A DNA stretch of 64,000 nucleotides from positions 116,004 to 180,003 of the forward strand of contig JXTC01000487.1 in NCBI GenBank assembly GCA_002914845.1, written 5' to 3'. Position 1 is the stretch's first letter, and each line of letters starts with the position of its first letter. Below, piece after piece: positions 37,600 through 48,935 of the stretch. A program made the translations under genes and the position numbers. Source of the DNA: Trema orientale. Its lineage: Eukaryota; Streptophyta; Magnoliopsida; Rosales; Cannabaceae. The notes below the pieces were generated by a model. It was not told the origin of the DNA. It did not search any database and saw nothing but the letters and a program-made list of their open reading frames with translations.

Positions 37600-40299
37600 T
37601 ATTTCTTTTGAGTTTCCAAAGATAGCCTGAGAAGTTTAGTTCACAGTATTCATATTCATTTACTGATGTTATTTAATCATCATAAAGCTCCGCCGAAGAA
37701 AGGGGGGAATTGAATTGAAAAATTTTGAACGAAAGAAGACACCGAAACACCGGAGAGGAAACAAATCAACGTTTGGTACGATCGACCGCAAACTCCTATG
37801 GATCCGTAAGGTGTTCATAGGGCATGTAATTATGCTATTGAGGCGCAGAGCAGGTGAGAAGTATAGGGTTAGTTTTGATTTTCAATGTGATGTCTCATTA
37901 TACCTACACGACCAAGTCATTGAGATTGTGAAGATGATTACAAAAAATAAGCAAGTGCTGTTTGCTTTTGAGTGTATAAAATGCTTGGCATTGCATTATT
38001 TTAGTAAAAGGAAAAAAAGTTACATATATATATTTTTTTTCTTCCTTTGTATCTGTCTATTTTTTCCGGATTAATTATTAAATTTTTTGGGGGTTCAATA
38101 TTTGCTGAAGCATGGTGTTTTCCAAAGTTCATTTGTATTGCTTGGTAGAATGAAACATATTTCGGAATCTGAAGACTCTGTGAAATCCACTGAGTTTGCA
38201 CCTTTCAGTGAGTAATCCGATATAATTATTTGAGAGTTCATGGTTGTTGATTGAAATCGCAGTTGACTGTGCTTTTTGTTTTTCGTTCTAAGTTTAAGTG
38301 TTTTCATCCTCCATAAATTTATCTCAAGATAGAAAGGTTAATAGTGTCAATCACGTCTGAAGCATGACTGATTTCTATCAAGTAGGATTCACATGAATCT
38401 CACATCATGTCTTTGATATTACTACAGTTCAAAACCTTACCTATAGGCCTCTTAAAAAATCAAATCAATGTCATTGTAGTGATTATGATTTTAATCTAGT
38501 GCGGTTAATACCGAATATTTCAACCAGTCGAGACACACTACTTTGGACCGAAGTCGAAAGAGCTGAAAACCAACACTCTTTCTTCTACCCTCTAAAATCT
38601 TTTTTAGGATTTCTAATGGTTTGAAGACATTTTCTTTTATTTTTTCAAACAAAAAAAGAGAAATGAAAAAGAAGAAGAAGACGACAATTGTACCCTTCAG
38701 TAACGGTGAAGCTGCTGAATGTTTCAAATGGGGCTCAAAACTTGTCAAAGCTTCCTTTATCATCGGGTTATAAACCATCGAGTTTGCAACCATAAACCAA
38801 CACTCTATTTGCATCACTTTCTCTATCTTCATAATTTAACGAGGAAATAGCTGTCCTCAATCGGCGTCTGATTTAGGCCTCCGACTTCTTTTTCAAGATT
38901 AGAATATTTATAAGAAATGGCCATTTTTTTAAGATTAATTTTAAAAATGACCATTTTTATACCTATTTAATAAATGATCTAGCCTTTTTTACATCTATTT
39001 AATAAATGACCGTTTTATAATTTTATTTTGATAAATAGTAAATCAATTTTTGATATAGTGAATCAATTTCTTAAGAAATAAATCAATATATTTTGATATA
39101 CTAAATCAAGTAAATCAATTTTCAAAAAAATAAATCGATTTTAAAAAAGTAAATTAATATATTTTGATATACTAATTATGAAAAACGGTCATTTTTTAAA
39201 TAATTTTCAAAATTTAGTCATTTTTAACTGTTTAAAAATATGGTCATTTTCGAAATTATGATCCAAAATTCGATCATTTGGCTAAAAGGTCCCTTGGATT
39301 AACTATGCCCTGAAACGAGAAAGCCCAAATATAGCCCAGAAAACTTTCCAAAGTGGTGGATTTCATATTACGCACTATCTCATTCCCACGTTAGTACAAC
39401 ACATTCTCTCTCTCCTTCACAGGTCGCCGCCAGCCATGATTCCTATCAGGTTCACGACTTGTATTCTTTCCTCTTCTTTTTTCTTCTCTTTTGGGTTTTT
39501 TATTTCTTATTTTTTATTTTATTTTATTTTTTTTAATTTTTATGGAACCCCTAGATTTGCCACAAATGCTTTGGAAGGCTTCTACAAAATTGGTTTTCGT
39601 TCTGATGTCTTCAATTTTGTTTTACTTCATTGCAAAATGGGCATGTTGGATATCTAGTTAAGTAGTCCAAATGATGCTCATCGACTTTTTGTTGGAATGC
39701 TTATATGGTGCTTTTGCATTTTTTCTTTTTGGTTTTTTTTTTCCTTGCAGTGTATTTTAATAGAATTCATGTTGGATTGAATTGAGGAAATTTCCAATTT
39801 CATAACAGTATTTCTCTCTCGGACGTTATCAATCTTTGCTTGGGTGTTAGGATGATCATTTTTTTTATATATTTTTATTTTTTATTTTTGTCCTTTACTT
39901 TAGTGAAGTGACCATCATTATGTCCATGTTTGCTTAGGTAATTATGAGAAGCTAGGAGGAGTATGTATGCCTCACTTATTGTAGATGCAACTGTGAATGA
40001 TAATTAATGGTGTTCCTTGAAGTAATCCACACACTTCTTTATTCTAGTTTATAAACATGGGTATGGAATATGGGCGCGGGAGGTTTTACGTGGTTGTAGT
40101 GAGATGCAACTTTTGCAACACATTTTGGAAATTATAACATTATGCTATATTTTAAAGTATTTTATGATATATTCTATGATATTTAATGTCAAAAAACTCG
40201 ATTATGATTTAGAGTTACTTTTGTAGAAATTGTCAATGCCAAACATATTAAGTCAATTGTCAGTAACAGAGGTGTACGATATGTTGGGCACTAGTGTGT
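37600..40299. other. Intergenic region between QUA2 and PORR genes
   Basis: The first several hundred bases are the 3'UTR side of the QUA2-type gene. 38900-39260 consists of degenerate repeats of an atggccattttt / aatgaccattttt phrase with aatcaat spacers. An open frame at 39436-39657 faintly recalls a pentatricopeptide gene start but is broken, so it is not called. No intact gene is seen. Confidence 0.5.
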
Positions 40300-40307
40300 G
40301 CCCCGTA

Positions 40308-40905
40308 TAGGAATGGCAATGGGGCGGATCGGGGACGGTTTTTTAATTACCATCCCCATCCCCGAAAGCCAATCACAATACCATACCCGCCCCATTAACC
40401 ATTCTTTTGGATGCGGAGACGGTGCCATTCTTTTGGATGCGGGGACGGTGCGGGTATTAACCAATGGATAACGGGGAAAACCGCGGTTACCCATTACCCA
40501 TTGATAATATTAAAATATTAAAAAATTAAGATGAAAATACTAAATCTTTTTCATAATCAACAAAATATTAAACACAATAATATACTAATAATTTTTAAAC
40601 TCTAAAATTTAAATATATAAATACATATAACTCTCCAAAATCATTATTTTACCAAAGATATAATAATATTGATAGTGTAAAATTAAATAGATATTTATAT
40701 GTATAATAATTTTTCTATGTAAATATATATATCGGGACGGGTACGGTGCGGATTATATAAATACCGTCCCCGCACCATACCCGCATATTAACGGTACGGT
40801 TATTCCCCGCCCCGGTCATTTTTCCCGCTTGAGCGGTTTTTTCCCTCCCCATTCGGATCGGATAACCATGAATACCCGTAACCATGGGTTATATTGCCAT
40901 CCCTA
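40308..40905. mobile_element. hAT-like MITE with perfect 8-bp target duplication
   Basis: The 598-bp element starts taggaatggcaatgggg and ends attgccatccct-a (inverted ends). It is flanked by identical 8-bp gccccgta at 40300-40307 and 40906-40913. Arms are GC-rich with cggggacgg and ccgtccccg motifs around an AT-rich centre. The start of another copy of the same family is at 63955-64000. There is no transposase. Confidence 0.88.
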
Positions 40906-41069
40906 GCCCCGTATGGCGTTGTTCTTTTTGTAATTCTCTCTTTTTACGTGGGGTTTCTGATTTCTCTTTCATTTGCAGTGTTTTGGCACCGAATCTGGAC
41001 TCTCAAGAACTATCTTCTTAACCGTGAAAAATCAGTAATGGATTTAAAACCCTAATCCCCAAATCAACA

Positions 41070-42302
41070 ATGGCATGGCGCCTCTTCCTCTCCAGAATCC
41101 CCAACCCAAAACGCTCCCAAACCTCAACCTTCACCATCTTCAACCCTATAGCTCCTCTCCAAAACCCTAATTACTTCTCCCTCCTCGCTTCCCATTTCTC
41201 CACCTCCTTCCTCGTCACCAAAACCCCTAAAAAATTCAGGAAGAAGCGGAAGAAGAAGGAAAGCCCTAGAACCAAGCTGGTCCAATCCGAGCCCAATCGA
41301 GTCCCAGCGTTGGAGCGCATCGTCGAGCGTGACGCCTTCTTCAGATTCCTCATCAGGTCCAAGGAGTTCCTCTCCAAGCAGCCCCACCACGTTCTCCGCC
41401 TCGACGATGCCGGAAAGCTCTACCGCGAGCTCGGATTCCCCCGTGGACGAAAGGTGGCACGGTTCATCCAGCGCCATCCTCTGATTTTCGAGACGTATCG
41501 CCACGATGACGGCAAGATGTGGCTCGGGTTCACCGATTTCATGGAGGAGCTTCTCGAAGAGGAGCGGGCGATTATGGATTCCATGGAGGTGGATAGGGTT
41601 GCTAAGGTACGTAAGTTGCTGATGATGTCCGCCGGGAAGCGGATTCCTTTGAGTAAGATTTATCATTGCAGGTTGTTGTTTGGGATTCCTGATGATTTCA
41701 GGGACCGGGTTACGAAATACCCGAATTACTTTCGGGTTGTGGTTGAGGATGATGGGAGGAGAGTTCTTGAATTGGTGAATTGGGACCCGAGTTTGTCTGT
41801 GAGCGCGCTTGAGAGCGAGTTTATGGTTGATGAGGAGAAGGTTAAGAGGGCTTTCAAGTTCGCAGTGAAACATGGGAAAGATTTGGATTTGGATGAGGAT
41901 GACACCAGGAAGCTCAATTTGTTGAATACGCTTCCTCTGGTGTCACCTTACTCCGATGGTTCCAAATTGGATCTTTGGACTTTGGAAGCCGAGAAGTATA
42001 GGGTGGGGGTCCTTCATGAATTTCTGAGCTTGACATTGGAGAAGAGGGCTTCTATACACCACATTGTTGAGTTCAAGGAGGTGTTTAGTTTGACTAAGCA
42101 CACTTACCAGATGCTTTTGAAACAGCCCAGAACGTTTTATCTTGCAGGGACAGAGATGAACTGGGTTGTTTTCTTGAAAGATGCTTACGATGAAAATGGA
42201 GTTCTGATAAAGAAAGACCCACAGGTGGATTTTACTGAGAAACTGTTTAAGCATGCTCAAATGCAGGAAAGAGAACCCGGTTCTGTAATTGAGAGAGAAT
42301 GA
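41070..42302 (+). CDS. PORR-domain (plant organelle RNA recognition) protein, probably mitochondrial splicing factor
   Basis: A single intronless frame of 410 aa, as is usual for PORR genes. The N-terminus (MAWRLFLSRIPNPKRSQTST) is rich in Arg, Ser and Thr with few acidic residues, a good organelle transit peptide. A basic stretch (about 54-72) follows. The PORR domain spans about 75-400, with landmarks ERDAFFRFLIRSKEFL, GRKVARFIQRHPLIFETY, WLGFTDFMEELLEEE, KLLMMSAGKRIPLSKI, FGIPDDFRDRVTKYPNYFRVV, NTLPLVSPYSD and FYLAGTEMNWVVFLKDAY. Relatives such as WTF1, WTF9 and RPD1 bind group II introns and assist splicing in chloroplasts or mitochondria. I cannot tell which ortholog this is. The ATG at 41070 is the first in frame and begins the transit peptide. 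The gene lies 157 bp after a hAT-like MITE, so its promoter contains or abuts that insertion. Confidence 0.92.
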   Translation: MAWRLFLSRIPNPKRSQTSTFTIFNPIAPLQNPNYFSLLASHFSTSFLVTKTPKKFRKKRKKKESPRTKLVQSEPNRVPALERIVERDAFFRFLIRSKEFLSKQPHHVLRLDDAGKLYRELGFPRGRKVARFIQRHPLIFETYRHDDGKMWLGFTDFMEELLEEERAIMDSMEVDRVAKVRKLLMMSAGKRIPLSKIYHCRLLFGIPDDFRDRVTKYPNYFRVVVEDDGRRVLELVNWDPSLSVSALESEFMVDEEKVKRAFKFAVKHGKDLDLDEDDTRKLNLLNTLPLVSPYSDGSKLDLWTLEAEKYRVGVLHEFLSLTLEKRASIHHIVEFKEVFSLTKHTYQMLLKQPRTFYLAGTEMNWVVFLKDAYDENGVLIKKDPQVDFTEKLFKHAQMQEREPGSVIERE

Positions 42303-43754
42303 TTGTCACATGAATTGGGTGATTCGAGTATGAAAGTAGTTTCCTCGATTCTTCATGGAAATTGGCATGGAGTCCAAGGTCGTGGTTTTGTTTTTTACTG
42401 GAGTAACACTCTTTGAGTATTTCTGGAGCTGCTAGGAAAACTGGTCTGTGGAGATCAACCTTATGTTGCTCGTGAAAGTAGGTAAATTAACTCGAGTCTT
42501 GACATGGCTGTATGTTGTTTCTGAATCATCTATGGAATTGTGCGCATCTTTATGCTGGCATTCCCTCTTTTTTTTTTTTGCTCGGAATTGATTTTACACT
42601 GTTTTGTTCAAGATTTTGTCATGTTGAAAGTTGTTGTATTCGTTAGTAGCACACTGAATGCAATACATCCCTCTTCTGATACCAGGATTTGTTACACTAC
42701 TTTCTACCATTGATGGCATCTTTAAGCAATTCTCATTGTAGTTTATATGCCCTGTTATTGATATTTGCAGACTGAAGATATGCCAGGTGTACACCTCAGA
42801 GCGTCAAGTTACATTTGGTAACTCCATGTTTTTTTCATCCCTGAACAAAACCAGGTCAATTGATGATTGTATGGCGCGATCAACATGGAACCATATGGTC
42901 TATGTATGGCACTATTGGGAGGTAAAGGACCTTATTAATAAAGCGTCGAATGCTCTGGCTCATTATGTTCTTGTATGCGTTCAAGTAATATTATTAGTTA
43001 AGAATCTTAGAGGCAAAGAGACCTCTGTTTGAGGCCTCCCTTAAATTGTATCTAATTGGTTATTTGCTTTCTTGTGATTTGTGAAGTTGCTTTGCAGGAA
43101 GCCAGGAACAAGAACAAGAACAAAAAGCAATTGAGTAAACTGTTAATTATTTGTTTGTTTAGATAGTAAGTTAGGGGTTGGCCAATAATAGACTAAGACA
43201 AAGTTGATTTCGGTGTTGATTTTTCTTTTTTATTTTTTCAAATTTTACTAACAAACTTAATGGAGAGAAAGCTCCTCTAGAGCTCTATAATCTTTAAGTT
43301 GTATCTCTTGTTTTTTAAGGATGTATACTTAGTTTCAACGAAATAAAAAAGATTGTCTAAATTGTAGCTTCTATTTAAAAATAAATAAACAAAATTTAAT
43401 TAAAGGTATACCCAATATAAAAACACATGAAAATTTTTGTTACACTAATTTTTTATTTTCAACAAGTAGAGAAAAAAATAGTTATTATTTTTATATTAAT
43501 TGATTTCTTTTTTTCGGTTTCTACGGTGATTTCCGCTTATAGTCTTTTATGGTGAGAGAAATTGGACCAAAACAAAATTTTTACTGAAATTTATTATCGT
43601 GAGAAAATAGCATAAAATAACCTTCTATTTTATTTCCTTTCCTATGAAACCCGCTGTGTTTTAGGAAATATGAGAATATCTCTTAAATTTGATTTTTTAT
43701 TACAAAAAAACTTTATTATTTGACTATTTTCTAAATCTAATATTTTCAAGTAAA

Positions 43755-44116
43755 TTAAATTAGGAAAATTAATACGTAATGACAAAATACCCCTAATGAA
43801 TAGTAGATTTAGATTACATTTTTATTTTGTGTTTAAATACATAGATAGTTGTTTGGAAATAATTTTATCACTTATGAGGTGATTTGAAAAATTCAAATAT
43901 TGTTTGAAAAATAATATAGATAATTCTTAATTTTTTTAAAAAAATTGAAATATACCATACATTAATTGTAATGTTGTCATTTTCTATTAATTTTGCTAAT
44001 TTTGATGATACAAGGAGGTTAAATTTAAAAAATAGTTAAATTATAAAAAATTTTGTAATAAAAAAAATAAAATTAAAAAAAGTTTTCATATTTCTTAGAA
44101 TACAAGGAGTTTTGTA

Positions 44117-44150
<34 letters not shown>

Positions 44151-44945
44151 TATTATTATTATTATGAAGCACAACGTTATTTATTTGTTTTGTTTTTGCA
44201 TAAAGCTCCAACAACATGCCGACATTTAAAAGTCCGCCGAACTTTATCAAAAACTTCTTGGTTTTGGTCGGTTTTTATATAATCAGTATACATGGGAAAA
44301 CAATAAATATTTCAATTACGAACCTAAGTTGGTAATCCTAACTTTTTCCTACCCACATTTACTCCGTTTTTCACTTTTTTTTTTAATCAAATAATTTAAG
44401 TATAATCGAATCTTATAGTGATTCAAAGGTTTGGTGATTAAATTTACCCTTATTATTTGGACATATTCTCGCTTTGGCCACTTATTTTTTATTCAACATT
44501 CATGGCCGGCTCAAGCATTTTAGGGGCCTTAGGCCTTTTTAGAAATCTGAACTTATCACATAGACTAAATTAGGAAAATTAATAAGAAATAGCAAAATTA
44601 CCCTCAATAGATGGTAAACTTAGGTTTACTTAATATTTTCACTTTGTGTTTGGATACATAGAAAATTGTTTGAAAACAACTTTTTCACTTACAAGGTCAT
44701 TTGAAAAATCAAAATGATGTTTGGAAAATAGTATAAGCAATTCTTAAGTTTATTTTAAATCAAATCTAAATTTACCATTTACTTAAGTGGTAATTTTTTC
44801 ATTTCTATCAATTTCTCTAAGATGATATGAGGAGGTCGAATTTAAAAAGTAGTTAAATTATACGATTTTTTGTAATAAAAATCAAATTTAAATGGATTTT
44901 TTCATATTTCTTAAAATACAGGAGTTTCGGTTTCGTAAAAAAAAC
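43755..44945. repeat. Pair of diverged direct repeats (about 370 bp each)
   Basis: 43755-44120 and 44565-44945 share the same order of phrases: aaattaggaaaattaata, a stretch ending in tttaatg/taga, then tgtttggatacatag-like, tcacttaygaggtgatttgaaaaa-like and tttttcatatttctta-like. They are two copies of an unnamed AT-rich repeat with no coding capacity. Confidence 0.65.
44119..44165. repeat. Palindromic trinucleotide array (AAT)n(ATT)n
   Basis: About ten AAT units are followed directly by about five ATT units, so the array is its own reverse complement around 44150 and could form a hairpin. A similar simple (TTA)n run lies at about 48555-48586. Confidence 0.85.
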
Positions 44946-47450
44946 TGTGAAATATAAGGTCACTTTACCATATTTTCTCAATAATTAGTAAACATCTTTA
45001 ATATTTTAAGGACTTCTTGGTTGAAATACTTGACCATTAGAGGCTTTTATAAAAAAATTTGAAACAAATTTTAGAATTAAACTCTATATTTCTTTTTTCC
45101 TTAAGTTTCTCATATCCGGATGAATATTTTTAAGTAGACATATTTACTCTAATTTCTTAGGTATAGATTATAAAAACAAAATAACTCAAGACAAAATACC
45201 AATAAAGGAATACTGAAATAGTTACTGTGAAATTCAAACAACAACATTAATCAATAAATTAATAAGAAATGAGATTTAAAAAAAAAACATGAATCAACTT
45301 ATTATTAAGCAATTAAGTAATTAAGAATTTGAAGAGATAGAGCTTGAAAGATGAAAATAAACTGGGATTTTTTTTAAAGGAAAAGTGTACTGTAAAATCG
45401 AAAACTAAATAGATATCTATTTATAAGTAAACAAAAAATGGTTTATAAATTCTAAAAATGAGAAACATTAATGGTTAAAAAAAAAAGATAAAACAAAGAG
45501 CTATCCATTCTTTTCAAAAATTTTAGGTGACATATTACTTTAAAAGATGGATTAATTATGAAGATATAATTTGAAAAAAAATAACCATGGAAATATGGAA
45601 AGATAATGTATAATTTTTTTTAAAGGAGATAATACATAATTAAAGTATTTGAAATTTGAGGATCAAGAATTTGTTTGACAAATAAGAAAATAACTAAAAA
45701 ATAGGATATTATTATTCCAACTTCCGAAAATATAGGCCTCTTGATATTTTTCTAATTTGTTTTTTCTTTCCATGGTTTAAAAAAAAAATAGTGTTAAAAG
45801 GACTTGGCGGCCTTGGCTTGAAGTTGGGCCTTAGGGATAGGTCTAAGTTGCCTATAGCTTCAACCGCTCTGCCAATAATTCTTGGATTCTTAATTTGTAT
45901 TATGACATATTATTGTGAAATTTATATGACTTTTAAGTTTGTTGTAGGTTTTAAATATTTGATTTGTAGTTGTGTTTCAATTTCATGAACTTGTTTGTTA
46001 AAGTGTTAGTTTATTTCATGGCATATGTTGCTTTACTTTATTTTTTAAATGAGAATTTGTTAGTTGATTCAAAGTCTTTGAAATTTAAATTAGTTCTTGT
46101 TTGTTTTGTTTTGCATCGACTCGATGAATATAATTCTTAGAAGTATCTTATTAAGATAATATGCCTGAAGCAAAATTGAGATTGTTTTTCCTGCGTGTTC
46201 TTTTAATTAGATTTATTTTGCTTGTATAAAATCATAAATAAAATAAATAACCTAAAGTCCTAAATTGTTCAAAAAATAAATAAAAAAACCCTGCCCAATG
46301 GGCTGCATGCAAAAGACATTGTCCAACTCATTATTTAATTGGGCATGTAGGGGATATTTCTCCCAACCGAATTAGAGATCGCCACATAGTAGAGCTACCA
46401 CATATAAAATGACAAATTGTTTCATACCAAGAATGAATAGAGATCCGTTTACCGAAAAAAAAAAAAAAAAAGAAGAAGAAATGAATAGAGATCCAACCTC
46501 GGCCATAAGGGCTCGGATAAACGCATAGAACGCTATTGAGCATACAACCAACGAAAGAAAGAACAGATATAATCGTGCAAAGGTGGGTTTTGGAATACAT
46601 CCGACCGTATTTAAAATGTATGTTGGACATCCAATCATGGCTTAAAGAGATTATCTATCCGCCTAAGCGAGGAATATTCGTCACATGATCCCCAGGTACT
46701 AAGGATACTCAGATTTACACATGGATTCTTGCCAGTTTTGTCCATATTTGAGTAATAGGTGAAACACGTTCTATTAATTTCAAGAGACATGTGGCCATTA
46801 ATCCTAGTTATTAGGGGATTATAAAGCCACTGTAAGTACTACATCTTTCTCACACGAAAGGTACCCCGTCACATACATCCCAATAATCCTACCTATTATT
46901 TTTTTATCTCTTTCATACATTCTCTATTATTCTTATTTGAGTATGAGCTATCATTACTATTTTCTTTCAATAGAGAACACTTTGCAAGTAATATACCACT
47001 GCCTCTTTTGAGATTTGGTGAAAAGTTAATCTATAATCTTCTTCAAGAATGTATGGGCAAACACTTATATCAAACATGGGTTTTGGGATCATTTGATAAG
47101 AATTAGTCGAAGGCTCACAGCGGGTATTGGTTCGAATACGAAAATTTACATCAATAAGATAGTTACAGACTTATTTAGATACATTTTTGTTTTCGACGAA
47201 TGAAAAGTGAAGATATTCTCAAGAATTTACTTTATAATATCTCAACACTCTTTTTATTTAATACAAAAAAACAAGAAATAGAAAATAAAAAACAAAAGTC
47301 TATCCTAATACGCTAAGTTATATTTTTCCCAAAACTGCATTTAAAAAAAATAAAATAAAATAAAAATAAAAATTGTGTAACACGTCAGTTGCGCACCTCT
47401 AAATATCTAATAATAAAATGGATACCTGATGGAAATTTTCTTATATTAAA

Positions 47451-47996
47451 GGGTTAATAATAGTAATGTCCTTGAATTGTACTTATTGTACCACTTTGGC
47501 CACCGGACTTTTAACTTACATAGTAATGGCCCTTGAGTTATATAATTGTTGCCACAACGATCTTTTCGTCACAAAATATTAAATATTTAATAGAATAAGT
47601 TATTACAAAGTACATAGTTTGATAACTGTGATCAAGAACGAGACTTTGAATTTTCAACTTACACCGCAAACTACCAAGACTTATGCAATTATTACAATAA
47701 TGACCATATTTTTTTTTTACAAACTATTAAATTTTAACAGAAACGAGTCATGTACAAAATATACAGTTTGATAACTATAGCAGAAAATGAGATTGTGACT
47801 CATAGAAGTAAATAATGCCTTATTATATACTTTGGCCATAACTATTTTTTGTCAAAAAACTAAGAGTTTATGACAAATAGGTCAATGTTATAAAAATTAC
47901 ATAATTTAGTGGCCACTAACTACTATGTAAGTTAAAAGTTCGGATGCTAAAGTGCTATGATGAGTATAATTCAGGAGTTATTATTATTAAAAACCC
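47451..47996. mobile_element. Mutator-like MITE with long inverted ends and 9-bp target duplication
   Basis: The 546-bp element starts gggttaataatagtaatg and ends ttattattaaaaaccc. The two arms are imperfect inverted repeats over roughly 80 bp; both contain acttttaacttacatagta in opposite orientation. It is flanked by identical 9-bp tatattaaa at 47442-47450 and 47997-48005, as expected for the Mutator superfamily. There is no coding frame. Confidence 0.85.
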
Positions 47997-48013
47997 TATA
48001 TTAAATCGAGATA

Positions 48014-48537
48014 GGGTTTATGGCCCAAATGGTCCATAAACTATCCAATTTATGGCAATTTAGTCCCTAAAATTTCAGTTGTAGCAATTAGGCTCCTAAA
48101 CTTTATGATTTGTAACAATTTTGTCCCTAGATTATCTAAATTGTAATATACTTTTAAATTTCTAACAAAAAACATATATAAGGAGTACGTTGTAGCATTA
48201 GAAAAAATATTTAAAAGAAATAAACTGAATAAAAGGATTTGGAGAGAATAAAAAATGTATTATTTATATTTTTTAGAATTTTTAGAGTTGTAAATTTAGA
48301 GAAAATTTTCTTATAATTGTTCATTTTTATGCTTAAAATTCCCAAAATTACTTTCAAATGCACTTTCAGATGCCACACGTGTATTTTTGGTTAAAAATTT
48401 AACAACAAATTATAATTTAGTCAGTCCAACGATTAAATTACTACAAATCAGAAAATTCAAGGACTTAACTACTGCAATTCAAACTTTGATAACCAAATTG
48501 TCACGTATTGAATACTTTACTGACCATTTCTGCCATT
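48014..48537. mobile_element. Foldback element with long inverted arms (MULE-like MITE)
   Basis: The left arm carries ggtttatggcccaaatggtc and caatttagtccctaaaattt. The right arm, read in reverse complement, carries aatggcagaaatggtc and caatttggttatcaaagttt. The arms match imperfectly over about 120 bp. The element sits 9 bp after the previous one. Clear target duplications could not be fixed. Confidence 0.55.
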
Positions 48538-48545
48538 AATTTTTA

Positions 48546-48586
<41 letters not shown>

Positions 48587-48935
48587 GAGGGAGCCATTGA
48601 TTAACCCGTTAAAATCCCTTTAAAATTGAAGTAAGAGGGCCAAAGCCGGAAATACATTTGAATGGCACGTGGACTTATGGGAATCGTGCGAACTCACTGT
48701 TCCATCTCGCGAGTGGATTAGGGCTCGCTCTCACGCGCCTAAATTGAATTTCGCATTTCTTTCGAAAAAGGTCAAAAAAAAAAAAAATGAAAAGAAAATG
48801 AAAAACGAAACGTTTGTTGGGCAAACCCAAAAACAAAGCTGAAACTCAGAGAGGAAGAAGAACCCTATTCTCAGTCTCTCTCTCAGTCTCGGCTTAAGGG
48901 GTTTTGATTCTTCATAGCGCCAATTCGAGCAAGAA
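48538..48935. other. Promoter and 5'UTR region of SWI3C
   Basis: It begins with a (TTA)n microsatellite. 48650-48935 becomes less AT-rich and CT-rich near 48865-48900, typical of a plant leader. No TATA box is evident. The start codon at 48936 is the first ATG giving the SWI3C N-terminus MPAS. Confidence 0.4.

Larger units (their letters stand above)
42303..47450. other. Intergenic repeat-rich region
   Basis: The first part is the 3'UTR side of the PORR gene. 43755-44945 contains a duplicated AT-rich repeat (listed separately). 44500-45870 may be one larger element, since ggccggctcaagc near the left and ggccttggcttga near the right look like diverged inverted ends. 46640-47060 has LTR-like texture but no boundaries or coding domains that I can prove. 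The frames at 42787-43032 and 46331-46638 are not convincing. Confidence 0.45.

Noticed and set aside
37715-38074. 119-codon frame after the QUA2 stop
   Set aside because: It lies in the expected 3'UTR and has no similarity.
39436-39657. Open frame with a faint pentatricopeptide-like stretch (GFYKIGFRSDVF, KMGMLDI)
   Set aside because: The similarity is short and the frame is mostly low-complexity Phe/Tyr/Ser. No PPR repeats follow, so at best it is a tiny remnant.
41124-41873. 249-codon minus-strand frame opposite the PORR gene
   Set aside because: It is an antisense shadow of a well-supported PORR coding sequence, produced by its codon bias.
42787-43032. 81-codon frame ending with NKASNALAHYVL, like the end of a LINE RNase H
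   Set aside because: Only a dozen residues look right and no RNase H core lies upstream. It is not enough to call an element.
46640-47060. LTR-like texture (TATA-like and leader-like phrases)
   Set aside because: I could not find a second LTR, a primer-binding site, a target duplication or any coding domain.
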